A stretch of 64,000 bases of DNA from Mycobacterium sp. (GCF_029961025.1 NZ_JASBVP010000002.1:372001-436000); one strand, 5' to 3'; positions 32,118-42,059 are shown, counted from the stretch's first letter. A program made the numbers and translations. Notes: generated by a model not told the origin, from the sequence alone.

Positions 32118-32954
32118 TTACACAACCTTTCGGTAGGAATACCATTCTTGATTCGCGGGAAGGCGCCGCAGCAGCCGGTTGACCGCTTCGGCGATGCTGC
32201 TGGTGGTGCCGGGTGCGATGATCATCCATCTCTTGCCGGCCGAGGAGAAATGTTCGCCGACCAGCCGCCCCTCGGGTGTGTCAGCGATGGCCACCACACT
32301 CTGCTCGATGTGGGTGCGGGTAGGCCGGCCGGTGTCGACCCCGGATTGGATAGCCACGATGAAGGCCCGCGCCGTTCGACGCATGTCGGCGGCCATCATG
32401 AGGATCTGCAGCTGATCACCGTCCAACCGCTGGCGCAGCAACTGCTGATGCAGCGTCTCCCGGCTCGCTACCCCCGCCATCACCCGGTCGACATCCACGG
32501 TTACCGGTTGCAACGGCGCCGGTTCCCGCGTTCCGCACAGCCGCTCGATCTGCCGGATCACGACATCGTTCGCCGCGGATTCCGTGGCCGACGTGCCCGC
32601 CCCGCCGATGCGGACCAGGTTTTCCGATCGCTCCATCACGACCCACCACTGCGCGAACCGCGCGAGCAACGCCCTCGCCGGCTGCTCCCCGCCTTCTGGG
32701 CTCGGCACGTAGACCAGCAGCGCGACGTCACGGCGCGCCAGCACGGTCAGCCACTCCACAACCATTGCGTCGACGGTCCCCGATCCGTCGATCACACCCA
32801 CGGCTTGCAGTTCGGCGGCAATCGGATGCGCCAGCGCCAGCTGCGGTGTCTCGACGCTGGGCAATATCGGACGCAGCGCCAACTCCGGGGCCAGCACCTC
32901 GATGCCGGTGAGGACCTGCAGCACCCACAATCCATCAACGGTGGTGGTCAACAC
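32118..32954 (-). CDS. espG2: ESX-2 PE/PPE chaperone EspG2
   Basis: 278 residues (Mtb EspG2, Rv3889c, 276). EspG proteins are cytosolic chaperones that bind the hydrophobic tip of PPE proteins and keep PE-PPE dimers soluble until secretion. The N terminus (LTTTVDGLWVLQVLTGIEVLAPEL) and C terminus (SIAEAVNRLLRRLP) fit the family. Start GTG 32954 follows CGGAGAAC. It is separated from the upstream esxC by a strong hairpin (32972-33005). Confidence 0.9.
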   Translation of the reverse strand: MLTTTVDGLWVLQVLTGIEVLAPELALRPILPSVETPQLALAHPIAAELQAVGVIDGSGTVDAMVVEWLTVLARRDVALLVYVPSPEGGEQPARALLARFAQWWVVMERSENLVRIGGAGTSATESAANDVVIRQIERLCGTREPAPLQPVTVDVDRVMAGVASRETLHQQLLRQRLDGDQLQILMMAADMRRTARAFIVAIQSGVDTGRPTRTHIEQSVVAIADTPEGRLVGEHFSSAGKRWMIIAPGTTSSIAEAVNRLLRRLPANQEWYSYRKVV

Positions 32955-32971
32955 GCTTGTTCTCCGAACCG

Positions 32972-33005
32972 CGGCGTGGGGCGCGCGAATGCGCGCCCCA
33001 CGCCG
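32972..33005 (-). promoter_or_regulatory. strong intra-operon hairpin between esxC and espG2
   Basis: A perfect 15-bp stem: left arm CGGCGTGGGGCGCGC (32972-32986), loop GAAT, right arm 32991-33005. It lies 14 bp after the esxC stop and upstream of the espG2 GTG. No T-tract follows. It may end part of the transcripts or protect the 3' end of the Esx/PE/PPE message. Confidence 0.7.
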
Positions 33006-33019
33006 GCCACCTCCAAGAC

Positions 33020-33310
33020 CTATATGCTCAAGCTCTGTGCGGCCGCGGCATCGGTGTCGTGGGCACTGCCGAATGAGGCGTTGACAGCGCTGCTGTGCCG
33101 CATAATGGTCTCACCGATGTCCGACACCGCACTGGTGAGACGCCTCAGGCTGTCTAAATAAGCGTCGCCTCCTTGGCCCACGAGATTTTCGGACACCAAC
33201 GCGGTGCCGGCTTGCATGAGGTCGTGGGCATGTTGACTGAGCATCGCGGCCTGCGAGGCCATGGCCTGTGATAAGTCCGCTCCGGCGGCGTAGTTGTATG
33301 AGATTTCCAT
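33020..33310 (-). CDS. esxC: WXG100-family secreted protein EsxC
   Basis: 96 residues, all helical, the length of a WXG100 protein (Mtb EsxC, Rv3890c, 95). ATG 33310 follows AGGAGAACCG, giving MEISYNYAAGADLSQ. The turn between the helices reads ENLVGQGGDAY, so the usual Trp is absent, as it also is in Mtb EsxC. It is expected to form a heterodimer with the neighbouring EsxD and be exported by ESX-2. Confidence 0.88.
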   Translation of the reverse strand: MEISYNYAAGADLSQAMASQAAMLSQHAHDLMQAGTALVSENLVGQGGDAYLDSLRRLTSAVSDIGETIMRHSSAVNASFGSAHDTDAAAAQSLSI

Positions 33311-33365
33311 CGGTTCTCCTGAATTGGGTAGGTCTTGGGGTTTTATCTCAATCGATTGCCGCGGG

Positions 33366-33695
33366 CTACATCTGCTGCGCCGGGCTGACGCTGTGGTGAA
33401 CGGCAGCAAGTTCGTGGCTCGAATCGGCTTGCTGAGCAAGGTATTGCGCCTTGGCGTGGTTCAGTTGCTCATGCAGTTCCAGATTTGCCGCAAGGGCCTG
33501 ATCAAGATCGTGTTTCACTTGAATCGCTGTGGCGTGCGACGTGACGCACGCCTGCCCGGACCATCCGGCGTTGATGATGTTTTCAGAATGGGCGAGGTAC
33601 TGCCCGCCGAGTGCTTGCGCTTCTGCCAGGAGGGTGTCGGCCTTCTGGATCATCGCCTCAACGGCTTCGATTCCAACCTGCATATTTTGTGGCAT
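33366..33695 (-). CDS. esxD: WXG100-family secreted protein EsxD
   Basis: 109 residues (Mtb EsxD, Rv3891c, 107), two helices around a WSG turn (INAGWSGQACV, Trp at residue 45). It starts at ATG 33695. It is the partner of EsxC, 55 bp upstream of it on the same strand. I did not find a canonical YxxxD/E export signal near its C terminus; the motif may come from the partner or from the PE protein. Confidence 0.85.
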   Translation of the reverse strand: MPQNMQVGIEAVEAMIQKADTLLAEAQALGGQYLAHSENIINAGWSGQACVTSHATAIQVKHDLDQALAANLELHEQLNHAKAQYLAQQADSSHELAAVHHSVSPAQQM

Positions 33696-33865
33696 TTACG
33701 GTGTCCTCTCGTTGACCGGAAATCCGGGCCGTTGCACAGAATTGTATGGTCTTGCTGACGGTTGTCACTTCAGTTTTTCATCGACCCGGGCATCACCACC
33801 TGGCTCCGTGAACCAGACGGCCGGTATAGCACCGATCCGTCCTCGCGATCCTTGCCGCATCAGCA

Positions 33866-35074
33866 TCAGGGGGAGTCTTTTCGGCCGTGGTCGACGACGA
33901 TGCGGGCGTGGGTCACCTTATCCTTGTCCGTCTCGGAGTTTTCCCGGCCCAGCATGCCGGCGGCTGCCGGTGAAACCGGCATCGCCGCCCCACCCGCCGA
34001 AGTGGTGGTCGGCCCGCGCAGATCGGCGGCGTTCAGCATGCCGCCCGGCCTCAGCCCGATGGGCCGTCCGCCCTCTGGTTCGAACGTGCTGGCGGGGCGG
34101 GTGAAGCTGGTCAATCCCGCGCCGGGATAAGCGACACCCCCGGCGCCGCCGGCCGCGCCCGAACCCAGGCCAACCGCACCGGCGCCACTCCCCGCTATCG
34201 GCTCGGCCGCTGCGGCCACCGGTTCAACGACTGTGGAAGCCCCCGATTGTGACATCAGCCCCGGGAACATGCCCATCAGGCTTTGCATCGGGCTGGACAG
34301 ACTCTGGGAGGCGCCTTGAATCAGTTGCGTGGGACCCTGGCCGACGGAACTCGCCAGCTGGGGCACACTCGACACCGCCTGCTGCACCGGCTGCAGCAAC
34401 TGGCTCATCGCGTCCATCGGCGACGCGGTCGACCCGGCGGTCTGGGCCGCCTCAGCCGGCAATGACGGCAGCCCTCCCGCGTTGCCCGCCGCCGATTCGA
34501 CGACAGATTCAGCCGGCGCGGCCGCAGCTGCCGGCGATGCCCCCAGCGGTGTGATCGGCGGGGGTGTCGAGGCTATCGCTCCCATCAGCGTGTTCAGCGT
34601 GCCCGCGTACATCAGCCCGGCGCTCATGTTCTGTGGCCAGAAGTTCCCGAAATATTGCGTATCGTTTGCGATGATCGCCGGGGTGTTGCAACCGCAGAAG
34701 TTAGTGGCGTGCAACGCAGCGGTTTCGTCGCGGTTGGCCTGACACACCGCCGCCGGGATAACCGATGACCGGGCGATCGTGTTCGCTTCCACCGCGGCCT
34801 GCCCGATGGTGACGTGTTTCAAGCAATGCGCCACCATCGGCGCCAGCCCGGCGAAGTTGAGTTCGCTGCCCTTCAATGCGGAGGCGACACCGCCGAGGCC
34901 GATCCACTGCGACATGGTCGCCGCGATATTGGCCATCGACATCCCCATGGATAACTCGTGGCTGACCGCCTCGCTGAGCCAGGCCGCGATGTGGGCGATC
35001 ACCGTGGAGGGGTCGCTGGCCTCTAGAAGCGCAGCAACGCTCTCGGGTGGACCGAACCACAGTGGATCGGGCAT
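33866..35074 (-). CDS. PPE family protein of ESX-2 (PPE69-like)
   Basis: 402 residues (Mtb PPE69, Rv3892c, 399). It opens with MPDPLWFGPPESVAALL, the PPE-domain start. The N-terminal 170 residues form the helical PPE domain with the EspG-binding tip. A Ser/Ala/Gly/Pro-rich C-terminal half of low complexity follows. It is encoded directly after a PE gene (nine-base gap), as for co-secreted PE-PPE pairs. It is exported by ESX-2 or exposed on the surface. Confidence 0.9.
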   Translation of the reverse strand: MPDPLWFGPPESVAALLEASDPSTVIAHIAAWLSEAVSHELSMGMSMANIAATMSQWIGLGGVASALKGSELNFAGLAPMVAHCLKHVTIGQAAVEANTIARSSVIPAAVCQANRDETAALHATNFCGCNTPAIIANDTQYFGNFWPQNMSAGLMYAGTLNTLMGAIASTPPPITPLGASPAAAAAPAESVVESAAGNAGGLPSLPAEAAQTAGSTASPMDAMSQLLQPVQQAVSSVPQLASSVGQGPTQLIQGASQSLSSPMQSLMGMFPGLMSQSGASTVVEPVAAAAEPIAGSGAGAVGLGSGAAGGAGGVAYPGAGLTSFTRPASTFEPEGGRPIGLRPGGMLNAADLRGPTTTSAGGAAMPVSPAAAGMLGRENSETDKDKVTHARIVVDHGRKDSP

Positions 35075-35083
35075 AACGCCTCG

Positions 35084-35395
35084 TTAAACGATCGACGATA
35101 GGTTGACGGCGCCGAGCAACTCGTTCACCAGATAGCTGATCGAGGAGAGTCCTTGCGCCCCGGCGTAGGCGGTCCGCTGCCCGACATGCTCGGCAACCGC
35201 GCCGAGGTAGGCGGTGCCCGCCCCGTTCAGGGCAGCGGAGAACGCCGCGTCATCAGAGGTGGGCACCATGGGCACCGTCCCCGTGAGAGCGGCAGCCCCG
35301 GCGGCATTGTTAGCGGCCATGTCGCCGCTGATCACCATCTCCGTGACCGATGAAAGGTTGACAGCCTCCGGAACCACGCTGAGAAAACTCGTCAC
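35084..35395 (-). CDS. PE family protein of ESX-2 (PE36-like)
   Basis: 103 residues, the length of a bare PE domain (MTSFLSVVPEAVNLSSV). The C-terminal end has the type VII export motif YxxxE at residues 88-92 (YLVNE). It pairs with the downstream PPE protein. Mtb PE36 (Rv3893c) is annotated shorter, at 77 residues. The classical Pro-Glu dipeptide is at residues 9-10. Confidence 0.88.
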   Translation of the reverse strand: MTSFLSVVPEAVNLSSVTEMVISGDMAANNAAGAAALTGTVPMVPTSDDAAFSAALNGAGTAYLGAVAEHVGQRTAYAGAQGLSSISYLVNELLGAVNLSSIV

Positions 35396-35533
35396 CCTTA
35401 ACTCCTCTGCCGTGTGATTGTCTAGTGATGTTGTGTCGCCGGCCGCAGCGGGCTCTTCCGACCGAGTCTAAGGCGTATCCGCGAGCCCCGTTGCCATGAA
35501 TTCTGCGGTGATCGGGGCCGCCGCGCAATTCGG

Positions 35534-38500
35534 CTAATCATACCGGTCGGGCGTGCCCACGAGCACCCCCTCGATGTCCCCGTCGGTGGTTACCAACAAT
35601 CCACGCCCGGGTGGCAGCTGCTGGGCACTGATTCTGCCGTAGACCTTGATGTTCGCCGGGTCATTGTCCATAAACAACATCGGTGAGCGCGATCCCGTCA
35701 GCTTCTGGATGAAGGGGTTCATCACCACCTGCGACGCCCAGTTGCCGGGCAGCCGGGTAGCGATCACGTGCAGGCCGACTTCGCGGCTGCGTTCGATGAA
35801 TCCCCACAGGGGAGCCGTCGCCGCGGGCTTCATCACCTGGTTGTGCGGGCGCAACTCGTGTTCGTCGTCGATCAGGACAAAATGGCGCGGGCCTTGCCAG
35901 GGTTTCCGGTTCAACAGTTCCTCCTGACTTAAGCCCGACGGCGGGAGACGCTCCTGTAACAAAGCGGCGAGTTCGGCGATCACCGCGTCGATGTCGTCGG
36001 CGGTGTAGGCGTAGGCCCGCACGTGCGGACCCCGTATCCGGCCGATGAGCGTGGTCTTCGGGTCGATGATGGTGATCTGCGCCTGCTCGGGGCTGAAACG
36101 CCCGGTGATCGCTTGGCCAAAGGCTGCCAGTGTCGTCGTCTTGCCGCACAGCTGACGGCCCATCACCAGTAGGTTTGGTGTTTTCCGCAGCGCCAGCGTG
36201 ACCGGTTGCAATGCGCTTTCCCCGATCGCGAACGGGATGTTCAATGGGTCCCCTGCCTCGGCGGCGCCCTCGAATGCCTCGACGACCTGACTCAAGGCCA
36301 CCCGCTCGGGCAGTCGTGACAGGCGCTCCACCTTTCCGGTTCCAGTCACCTCGGAGATGAGGGCACCGGCACGGCGTGTTCCGATTCGCTCACCTGCGGC
36401 CCCGGTGATCTCGGGCACGGCCACCAGCAGCTCGTATCCGTCCCGGGTGAGCCCGAAACCCGGACGGTCCAAGGTGTTGCGTGCAGCTTTGCGCAACTCC
36501 GGCGAGGTGCCCATCTGCGACTCGTCGGGGTTGCTCAGCCGCAATTGGATTCGGGCGTTAGATACCGTGACCATGCCCTGCTTCTGACCGGTGAACCAGG
36601 CGTTGGCGCTGGTCATGACATGCACCCCGTAGGACAGTCCCTGGCGGGCGATGGCGATCGCCCGGTCACCCATGCCGGGATCCTTTTCGTAAAGATCGCC
36701 ATAATTGTCGATCACCAGGAAGACATCGCCGAACTTGTCGGCGGGATCGGTTCCGCCACCCCCGATCGCCCCGAAGCGTCGTTCCCGAAACTCGGTGATG
36801 TCGATCTGATAGTGCTTAAACGATGCTTCCCGGGAGCGGATCAGGCCCTCGATAGTGGCGATTGTCCGCGATACCCCTTCGGCGTCGTTCAGGCTGACCA
36901 CGCCGGCGACATGGGGGAGGCCCTCAATCGGATACAGCGACGCCCCGATACAGAAGAACGTCACCCGCTCCGGACGATACATCAGCGCAGCGGAAGCCAT
37001 CAACGTCATCAAGGTGGTGGACTTGCCGCGCTGTGCGGTGGCAACCACCATGACGTTGTCCATTTCGGCGTCGATAACGTGCACGCGCTGAGCGTGTTCT
37101 TCGGGAATGTCTACTATCCCGACCGGAAAGATCAGGCCCGGGTTCTGTCCGTAGTCGACGTGCCAGGGCTTGCCACGCCAGTACGCCACCAGGGCATCAA
37201 CGGGTTCGCTGACTTCCAGTGGGGGAAGCCAGATTTGGTGTGGCAGCCGAGCCGGGTTCGCAACGAGGGACTCGCGGATGACGTCGAGGATCTTCTTCTT
37301 TTTGAAGCCGTCGGGATGAAATAGGAATTCGTCGGGTTCCTCGGGTTCGTCGGCCACCGCCAGCGCCGCGGTGTCCTCGGGGCTGAGCGGCTGATACTCC
37401 CAGGTGAGCGGCCGTGGCTGCGAGAAGCTCACATCGACGGTCTTGTCGACGTTCGCGCTCTTCTTCGGCAACACGAACGGCGCCGAGAGATAAAAGCAAC
37501 GGAACGGCTCGAGATCGCGCGGGCCAACCTTCAGTAATGCATACCCGTTCTCCTTCGACGGGAGATGCAGCGCGGCGTCGCTGCCGATCACATCACGGGA
37601 ATCCTCGGCCGTCTCCGCACGCAGCGCGACCCGAAACGCGATGTTGCTTTTGACCTTGCTCAGCGACGATAGGTCGAGGCGCTGGCCGCCGAGCGTGAAG
37701 AAGACGTTGCAGCCGCGACCTTCCTGTCCGATATGGATGACCAGCTGAACCCACTCGGGGTGATGATGAAACAACTCCAGGTACTCATCAATGATGACCA
37801 AAAGGATCGGGACGGGTTCCAGATCCCGGCCGGCCAGGCGCATCTCTTCGTACTCGTTGGCATCTCGCGCACCGGCCTCTTTGAAAAGCCGGTAGCGCCT
37901 TGCAATTTCACCGTTGATGGCTTTGCGCATCCGCTCGGCAAGATGCCGGTCGTCTTTGCCCAGGTTGGATAGCGAACCCGCCACATGTGGCAAACCCTCT
38001 AGATCCTGGGCAGCGGATTCGAATTTCATATCGACGAAGATGACGATAAACGTTTCCGGTGAGTGCGTCAGCGCGATGCCGTTGCACATCGACAAGAAGA
38101 ACTCCGACTTCCCGGAGCCTGAGGTGCCTATCACCACCGAGTGGAAACCGTAGCCACCGAAATCCTTTGCCCGGAAGATGATGTATTGCAGTTCGCCGTT
38201 CGGCTTCACTCCCACCGGAACCATCGCCCATTTCGGGTCACCGCGCCCGCGGCTTTCGGCCCACAACCGGTCGACATCGAGCTGACGCGGGTCGCTGATG
38301 CCCAGCGCCCGTAGCAATTCACCGGCCTGACTGTCGGTCTCGGACAGCTCGCCGGCGCTCATCGGATGCCATCGTGCCAGCGCCCGGGCATACCGGTTTG
38401 CAGTGCTTTCGGCGAGCATGTCGGCGACCGCGTAAAACGCGTCGCGATGATAGAGCCGGCCTTCACGAAGCTGGAACCGTTCGTCCTCGTCGGTAAACCC

Positions 38501-39619
38501 GACACCGACACCGGGCCGGGTTGCCAGTCGCAGCACGGTGATTCCCGCCATCCCCTTTTGGCCGGTGACGCCTTCCCACTGCTCGGGAGTGCCCACGTTG
38601 TCGTCGACGATCACCCAGTGTGGGCCCAACGAAAGACCCACTGACTCCATCGTTGACGGCATCGACGTCGGGCTGGTGCCAACCGGTGGTGTCCACGGGC
38701 CGCGACCCCTGCGGTGCAGTTCGGGGTCGAGGGCTTCCTCCAGTTCAGTGGGGGAGGCGAATACCAGCCGGCGCAGTCCGCAGGCGTCGAACATCTCGTC
38801 GTGCTGGTTGTGCGGTAGCCACACCAGCCACGCCCATTGCTCGGGGTGGCGGGTTACCACCATGAGCTTCAGGTCGCTCGGGCTGTGATGGACCGCCAGC
38901 GAGCACAGGATGGCCCGTGCAAAGCTGCGCAGTTCGTGAGTGTCCTGCCCGATGAAGCTGAATCCGGGTTTGGAGCGCAGGCTCAAAACTTTGCCCATTC
39001 CGCGGATCTTGCTCTGTTCAAGAATAAAATCCCTGAGCGCGCCGCCGGTGACCGGCTCCAGCTCCTCACCGATGGGAACCTCCGGCCACTGCAGCGAAAT
39101 CGCGGTATCACTGGTTTCCTGTACGCCGATTCCCAGGCGAACGTCTAAGAAATCGGGGTCGCCGGGGCGGCGCTCCCACATCCGTGGCCCACCGATCACG
39201 GTATCCAGCCGCTGTGGATCGGCGTGCACGAACAGCTGGCTGCGCCACTGCTCCCGCGCGGCGCGCTGCACCTCTTCACGATCCTCGTCGAGTTTCCGCA
39301 GATAGGCACGACGCTGCTTTTCCTGCTCACCCCAACTGATTCGGCGCCCCCGGCCGAAGCGTCCGCTGAACATCAGCGCACCGAAGCCGAATAAGCCCAT
39401 CATCGGAAAAAATCCCGACTGCAGGGAACGCACCCCGGAGGTATACATCACCACCAGGGTCCCGACGATCCCCACCAGCAGGGCAGGGACCGCGATCATC
39501 ATCAGGATGTTGCGGGGCTCGCGTTCCGGCAGCGCCAGCGGTGGGGCGACCGCGACTCGCACCGGCGGGACCGCCGGCGGTGGTTTACGCGCGCCCCGGA
39601 CGAAACCCCGTTTGGACAT
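35534..39619 (-). CDS. eccC2: ESX-2 motor ATPase EccC2, fused FtsK/SpoIIIE type
   Basis: 1361 residues, a single fused protein as in Mtb EccC2 (1396). Two membrane helices (about residues 37-90) anchor a stalk domain and three FtsK/SpoIIIE ATPase domains. Domain 1 has Walker A GTSGSGKSE (498-506) and Walker B LLVIIDEY (D611, E612). Domain 2 has a degenerate ATAQRGKST (860-868) and Walker B FLVIDNY lacking the catalytic Glu. Domain 3 has GRQLCGKT (1154-1161) and VLIDDEHEL. This fits the known pattern in which only the first ATPase is fully catalytic and the last binds substrate signals. Confidence 0.97.
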   Translation of the reverse strand: MSKRGFVRGARKPPPAVPPVRVAVAPPLALPEREPRNILMMIAVPALLVGIVGTLVVMYTSGVRSLQSGFFPMMGLFGFGALMFSGRFGRGRRISWGEQEKQRRAYLRKLDEDREEVQRAAREQWRSQLFVHADPQRLDTVIGGPRMWERRPGDPDFLDVRLGIGVQETSDTAISLQWPEVPIGEELEPVTGGALRDFILEQSKIRGMGKVLSLRSKPGFSFIGQDTHELRSFARAILCSLAVHHSPSDLKLMVVTRHPEQWAWLVWLPHNQHDEMFDACGLRRLVFASPTELEEALDPELHRRGRGPWTPPVGTSPTSMPSTMESVGLSLGPHWVIVDDNVGTPEQWEGVTGQKGMAGITVLRLATRPGVGVGFTDEDERFQLREGRLYHRDAFYAVADMLAESTANRYARALARWHPMSAGELSETDSQAGELLRALGISDPRQLDVDRLWAESRGRGDPKWAMVPVGVKPNGELQYIIFRAKDFGGYGFHSVVIGTSGSGKSEFFLSMCNGIALTHSPETFIVIFVDMKFESAAQDLEGLPHVAGSLSNLGKDDRHLAERMRKAINGEIARRYRLFKEAGARDANEYEEMRLAGRDLEPVPILLVIIDEYLELFHHHPEWVQLVIHIGQEGRGCNVFFTLGGQRLDLSSLSKVKSNIAFRVALRAETAEDSRDVIGSDAALHLPSKENGYALLKVGPRDLEPFRCFYLSAPFVLPKKSANVDKTVDVSFSQPRPLTWEYQPLSPEDTAALAVADEPEEPDEFLFHPDGFKKKKILDVIRESLVANPARLPHQIWLPPLEVSEPVDALVAYWRGKPWHVDYGQNPGLIFPVGIVDIPEEHAQRVHVIDAEMDNVMVVATAQRGKSTTLMTLMASAALMYRPERVTFFCIGASLYPIEGLPHVAGVVSLNDAEGVSRTIATIEGLIRSREASFKHYQIDITEFRERRFGAIGGGGTDPADKFGDVFLVIDNYGDLYEKDPGMGDRAIAIARQGLSYGVHVMTSANAWFTGQKQGMVTVSNARIQLRLSNPDESQMGTSPELRKAARNTLDRPGFGLTRDGYELLVAVPEITGAAGERIGTRRAGALISEVTGTGKVERLSRLPERVALSQVVEAFEGAAEAGDPLNIPFAIGESALQPVTLALRKTPNLLVMGRQLCGKTTTLAAFGQAITGRFSPEQAQITIIDPKTTLIGRIRGPHVRAYAYTADDIDAVIAELAALLQERLPPSGLSQEELLNRKPWQGPRHFVLIDDEHELRPHNQVMKPAATAPLWGFIERSREVGLHVIATRLPGNWASQVVMNPFIQKLTGSRSPMLFMDNDPANIKVYGRISAQQLPPGRGLLVTTDGDIEGVLVGTPDRYD

Positions 39620-39621
39620 GC

Positions 39622-41115
39622 CTAACCTCCTGCCTGCCGATTGGCTTCGGGAATGGGCGCCACCGCGCCGTTCCCGACGATCGTGTCGCGAGCCAACAGC
39701 GCACTCTCACTGCTGATCGCGGGTCCGGCCGCAAACGTACGCACAATCGGCCACGGTGCCTGCACCGCTGCGTGTGGGTCGAGTCCAAGTGATCGTAAAG
39801 TCTGCGGATCCGCTTGAATCCCGTATCGAACTCCTTGCGGTGAAACCCAATACAGGCTTTCGCGACTATCCGACGTGACGGCACCGCTTGTCGTCGCAAC
39901 GAAGTTCGCCGCGCCTGGTAGCAGCAACGTCTGATCGGCCTCAACAGAATTCGGATCGCGATCGTCGCGAACTAGGTGTACCAGATGAGAATCCATGCTG
40001 ATCGGGATCGGCAGGCTTCGGCCACTTAAGATGGTGAGCGTTGCCTGGGGATCGCCGGCCTGCTTCTGCCAGGCCACACATGTCACCGGATTAGCGGATG
40101 TATCAACGAAATCGAACTTTCCTGACGGATAGAAGTCGACGTTTAGCATATCGACTACCGGGATGTGAATCAGTTTGTCCGGAGTCACCAGCGTGGGTGC
40201 CGCAGAACCCTGTGAGTTCGCGGTGCGCAGCACATCTGCGACGAAGCTGGTGATCTTCTGCACACCCCCCGGCAAGAGCACATAAAAACCGGTGACGGCG
40301 CCGGCGGCGTCGCGGGTTTCCAGAACGCTGCCCACGGTGGCGCCGGGCAGCCACTGCGACGGTGTTCCCGCCTCCGGAATCGCAGGAACCACAAGGGGTT
40401 CGGTAGACGGCATGGCGTCGTAAAGAGCATTGGAAATTTCGATCGGGTAGGTGACGCCGGGATCAAGCCCCAGATTGAAGGTGATCGATCGGTCGGTGGG
40501 GTCGATGCGGGACCGCTGCCCACCCCAGATCACAAACGTCGCGCCTTGATGGGTCGCCAGGATCGCCTGCCGTGGCCCCAGCGGCACGGCCCGGCCGAAC
40601 GGCGACAGCGCACCGGCAATGGAGGTCACCACCGGTGCTGCCGGGCTGCGTCTGCCCGCCGCCGTGTCGCACACCGACCATGCCGAGACCACATTCGGTG
40701 TGACCGTGAGGTTGTCCGGCACACCGGGAATGCCGATCATCGGACCGGTCGGATATTTGGCGATCTCGCTCGCCTTGACCCAGGTGGGGGCGGCGGCGCT
40801 GCCCACCGCCAGCCGCGCGGACGTCAGGTTCAGCGCGGGGTAGAGCCGCCCGTTGATCTTGGCGTAAATCGCGCCGGTGTCGCGGTTGCCGATGATCGCC
40901 GACTGGCCTACCAAACCGGCGGGTTTCCAGATGTGCAGCAATGCCATCCAGCCGACACCGATGAGCACGAACACCACCGAAAGCGCCACCGCGGCTTGCT
41001 GTTTGCGGTCATCGTGTTTCATCCGGACCGAAAAGCGCGTGATGGCGGCCCGCAGACGGCGGTTGTAGAACAGGTGCCCCGAATTCTGATCTCTGTTGGA
41101 AAGATTCAGCGGCAC
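39622..41115 (-). CDS. eccB2: ESX-2 membrane component EccB2
   Basis: 497 residues (Mtb EccB2, Rv3895c, 495). A cytosolic N terminus precedes a single membrane helix (AAVALSVVFVLIGVGWMALLHIW, about residues 41-63). A large periplasmic domain follows with the family segment IIGNRDTGAIYAKINGRLYPALNLTSARL. EccB forms the periplasmic ring of the ESX complex. It is the first core gene of the operon, three to four bases from its neighbours on both sides. Confidence 0.95.
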   Translation of the reverse strand: MPLNLSNRDQNSGHLFYNRRLRAAITRFSVRMKHDDRKQQAAVALSVVFVLIGVGWMALLHIWKPAGLVGQSAIIGNRDTGAIYAKINGRLYPALNLTSARLAVGSAAAPTWVKASEIAKYPTGPMIGIPGVPDNLTVTPNVVSAWSVCDTAAGRRSPAAPVVTSIAGALSPFGRAVPLGPRQAILATHQGATFVIWGGQRSRIDPTDRSITFNLGLDPGVTYPIEISNALYDAMPSTEPLVVPAIPEAGTPSQWLPGATVGSVLETRDAAGAVTGFYVLLPGGVQKITSFVADVLRTANSQGSAAPTLVTPDKLIHIPVVDMLNVDFYPSGKFDFVDTSANPVTCVAWQKQAGDPQATLTILSGRSLPIPISMDSHLVHLVRDDRDPNSVEADQTLLLPGAANFVATTSGAVTSDSRESLYWVSPQGVRYGIQADPQTLRSLGLDPHAAVQAPWPIVRTFAAGPAISSESALLARDTIVGNGAVAPIPEANRQAGG

Positions 41116-41117
41116 AG

Positions 41118-42059
41118 TCAGTATCCTTTCGGTGGTCGACGCGGATCCGCCTGTTGCACCAGCGCAACAAGGTTCTCGCCGTCACGACTGACGCCGTAGC
41201 GATGCATCACATAGTTGATCGACGCGCAGATATTGGCGACCGGATCGTAGATATTGGTCGAGGTGCCAGGTTGGTGGTAACGCGCGAATGTGGCGGGAAT
41301 GGTCTGCGTCAGACCCCGCGCGTAGCCGACACCATGGCCGTCGTACTGGATTGGTCCGGGCGTGGTGGCCGGCGCGGACCCGACCGCGAACGGCCGGCCA
41401 CCCGATTCCCGCGCGATCAGTGTCTCATACCCCCGCAGCCAGTTGCGCCGTGCCCGGGGATCGAGAATTCCCAGGCGGTCGAGTGCCACGGCGATGTGCT
41501 TGCTGACCGAGCCGGGCACGGATGATTTCTGGTATCGCACGCTATCCAGCGGGATGGCCCGCGCGGCCGGTGCGTGCCGTGCCCGGGAAACCCGGCGGTG
41601 CGGGTAGGCAAGCCCTGCTAACCGTCGGGCAAGCAGCTGGGAGCGTCGCTGTGATCGCCGAATCTGCCGGTGCTGGGCCCGCAGGCGAGCGGCCATGCGG
41701 CGCACTGCTTCCCGCCAGCCGAGCGGCGTGTCTGTCGCGGGCATGGTGTCCGCGTAAGCGTCGTCGAGAACCGCTCTCGTGGCGACGCGCCCAAGTGTGT
41801 GGTCTGCGTGTGCCTTCGACAATGCCGCGGCCAGTTCGAAGTCGGCATCGGCGGCATGCCGCAGTTGCACCGCCGCGCGCGAAATCGCCGGTGCCGCCGC
41901 GCCGATCCCCTCGCGAGTGGTTACCCGGATGAGTCGGTCGGCCTGACGGCGCACCTGCGCCGCATCGACCAGAGGCCCGTCCAGGCCACCGTCGCCGTAG
42001 AGGTTGTGCCCGCGAATCAGCAACCTCAGAGCGTGACGCCTCAGGAAATCCGGCCTCAC
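41118..42059 (-). CDS. lytic transglycosylase (SLT-like) with N-terminal DUF4226-like module, Rv3896c homologue
   Basis: 313 residues (Mtb Rv3896c, 302). Residues about 60-150 are helical and contain TPLGWREAVRRMAARLR (111-127), a motif shared with three neighbours. Residues 185-300 look like a lysozyme-fold transglycosylase: catalytic Glu in IARESGGRPFAVG (E218), then YARGLTQTIPATFARYH and YDPVANICASINYVMHRYG. It probably cuts peptidoglycan glycan strands to let the secretion system through. No classical signal peptide is visible, so export may use the ESX route. It lies two bases upstream of eccB2, and its start overlaps the previous gene's stop. Confidence 0.85.
   Translation of the reverse strand: MRPDFLRRHALRLLIRGHNLYGDGGLDGPLVDAAQVRRQADRLIRVTTREGIGAAAPAISRAAVQLRHAADADFELAAALSKAHADHTLGRVATRAVLDDAYADTMPATDTPLGWREAVRRMAARLRAQHRQIRRSQRRSQLLARRLAGLAYPHRRVSRARHAPAARAIPLDSVRYQKSSVPGSVSKHIAVALDRLGILDPRARRNWLRGYETLIARESGGRPFAVGSAPATTPGPIQYDGHGVGYARGLTQTIPATFARYHQPGTSTNIYDPVANICASINYVMHRYGVSRDGENLVALVQQADPRRPPKGY

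Noticed and set aside
36545..37324. 259-codon ORF opposite eccC2
   Set aside because: Antisense shadow of a conserved ATPase domain; no start signal or family resemblance.
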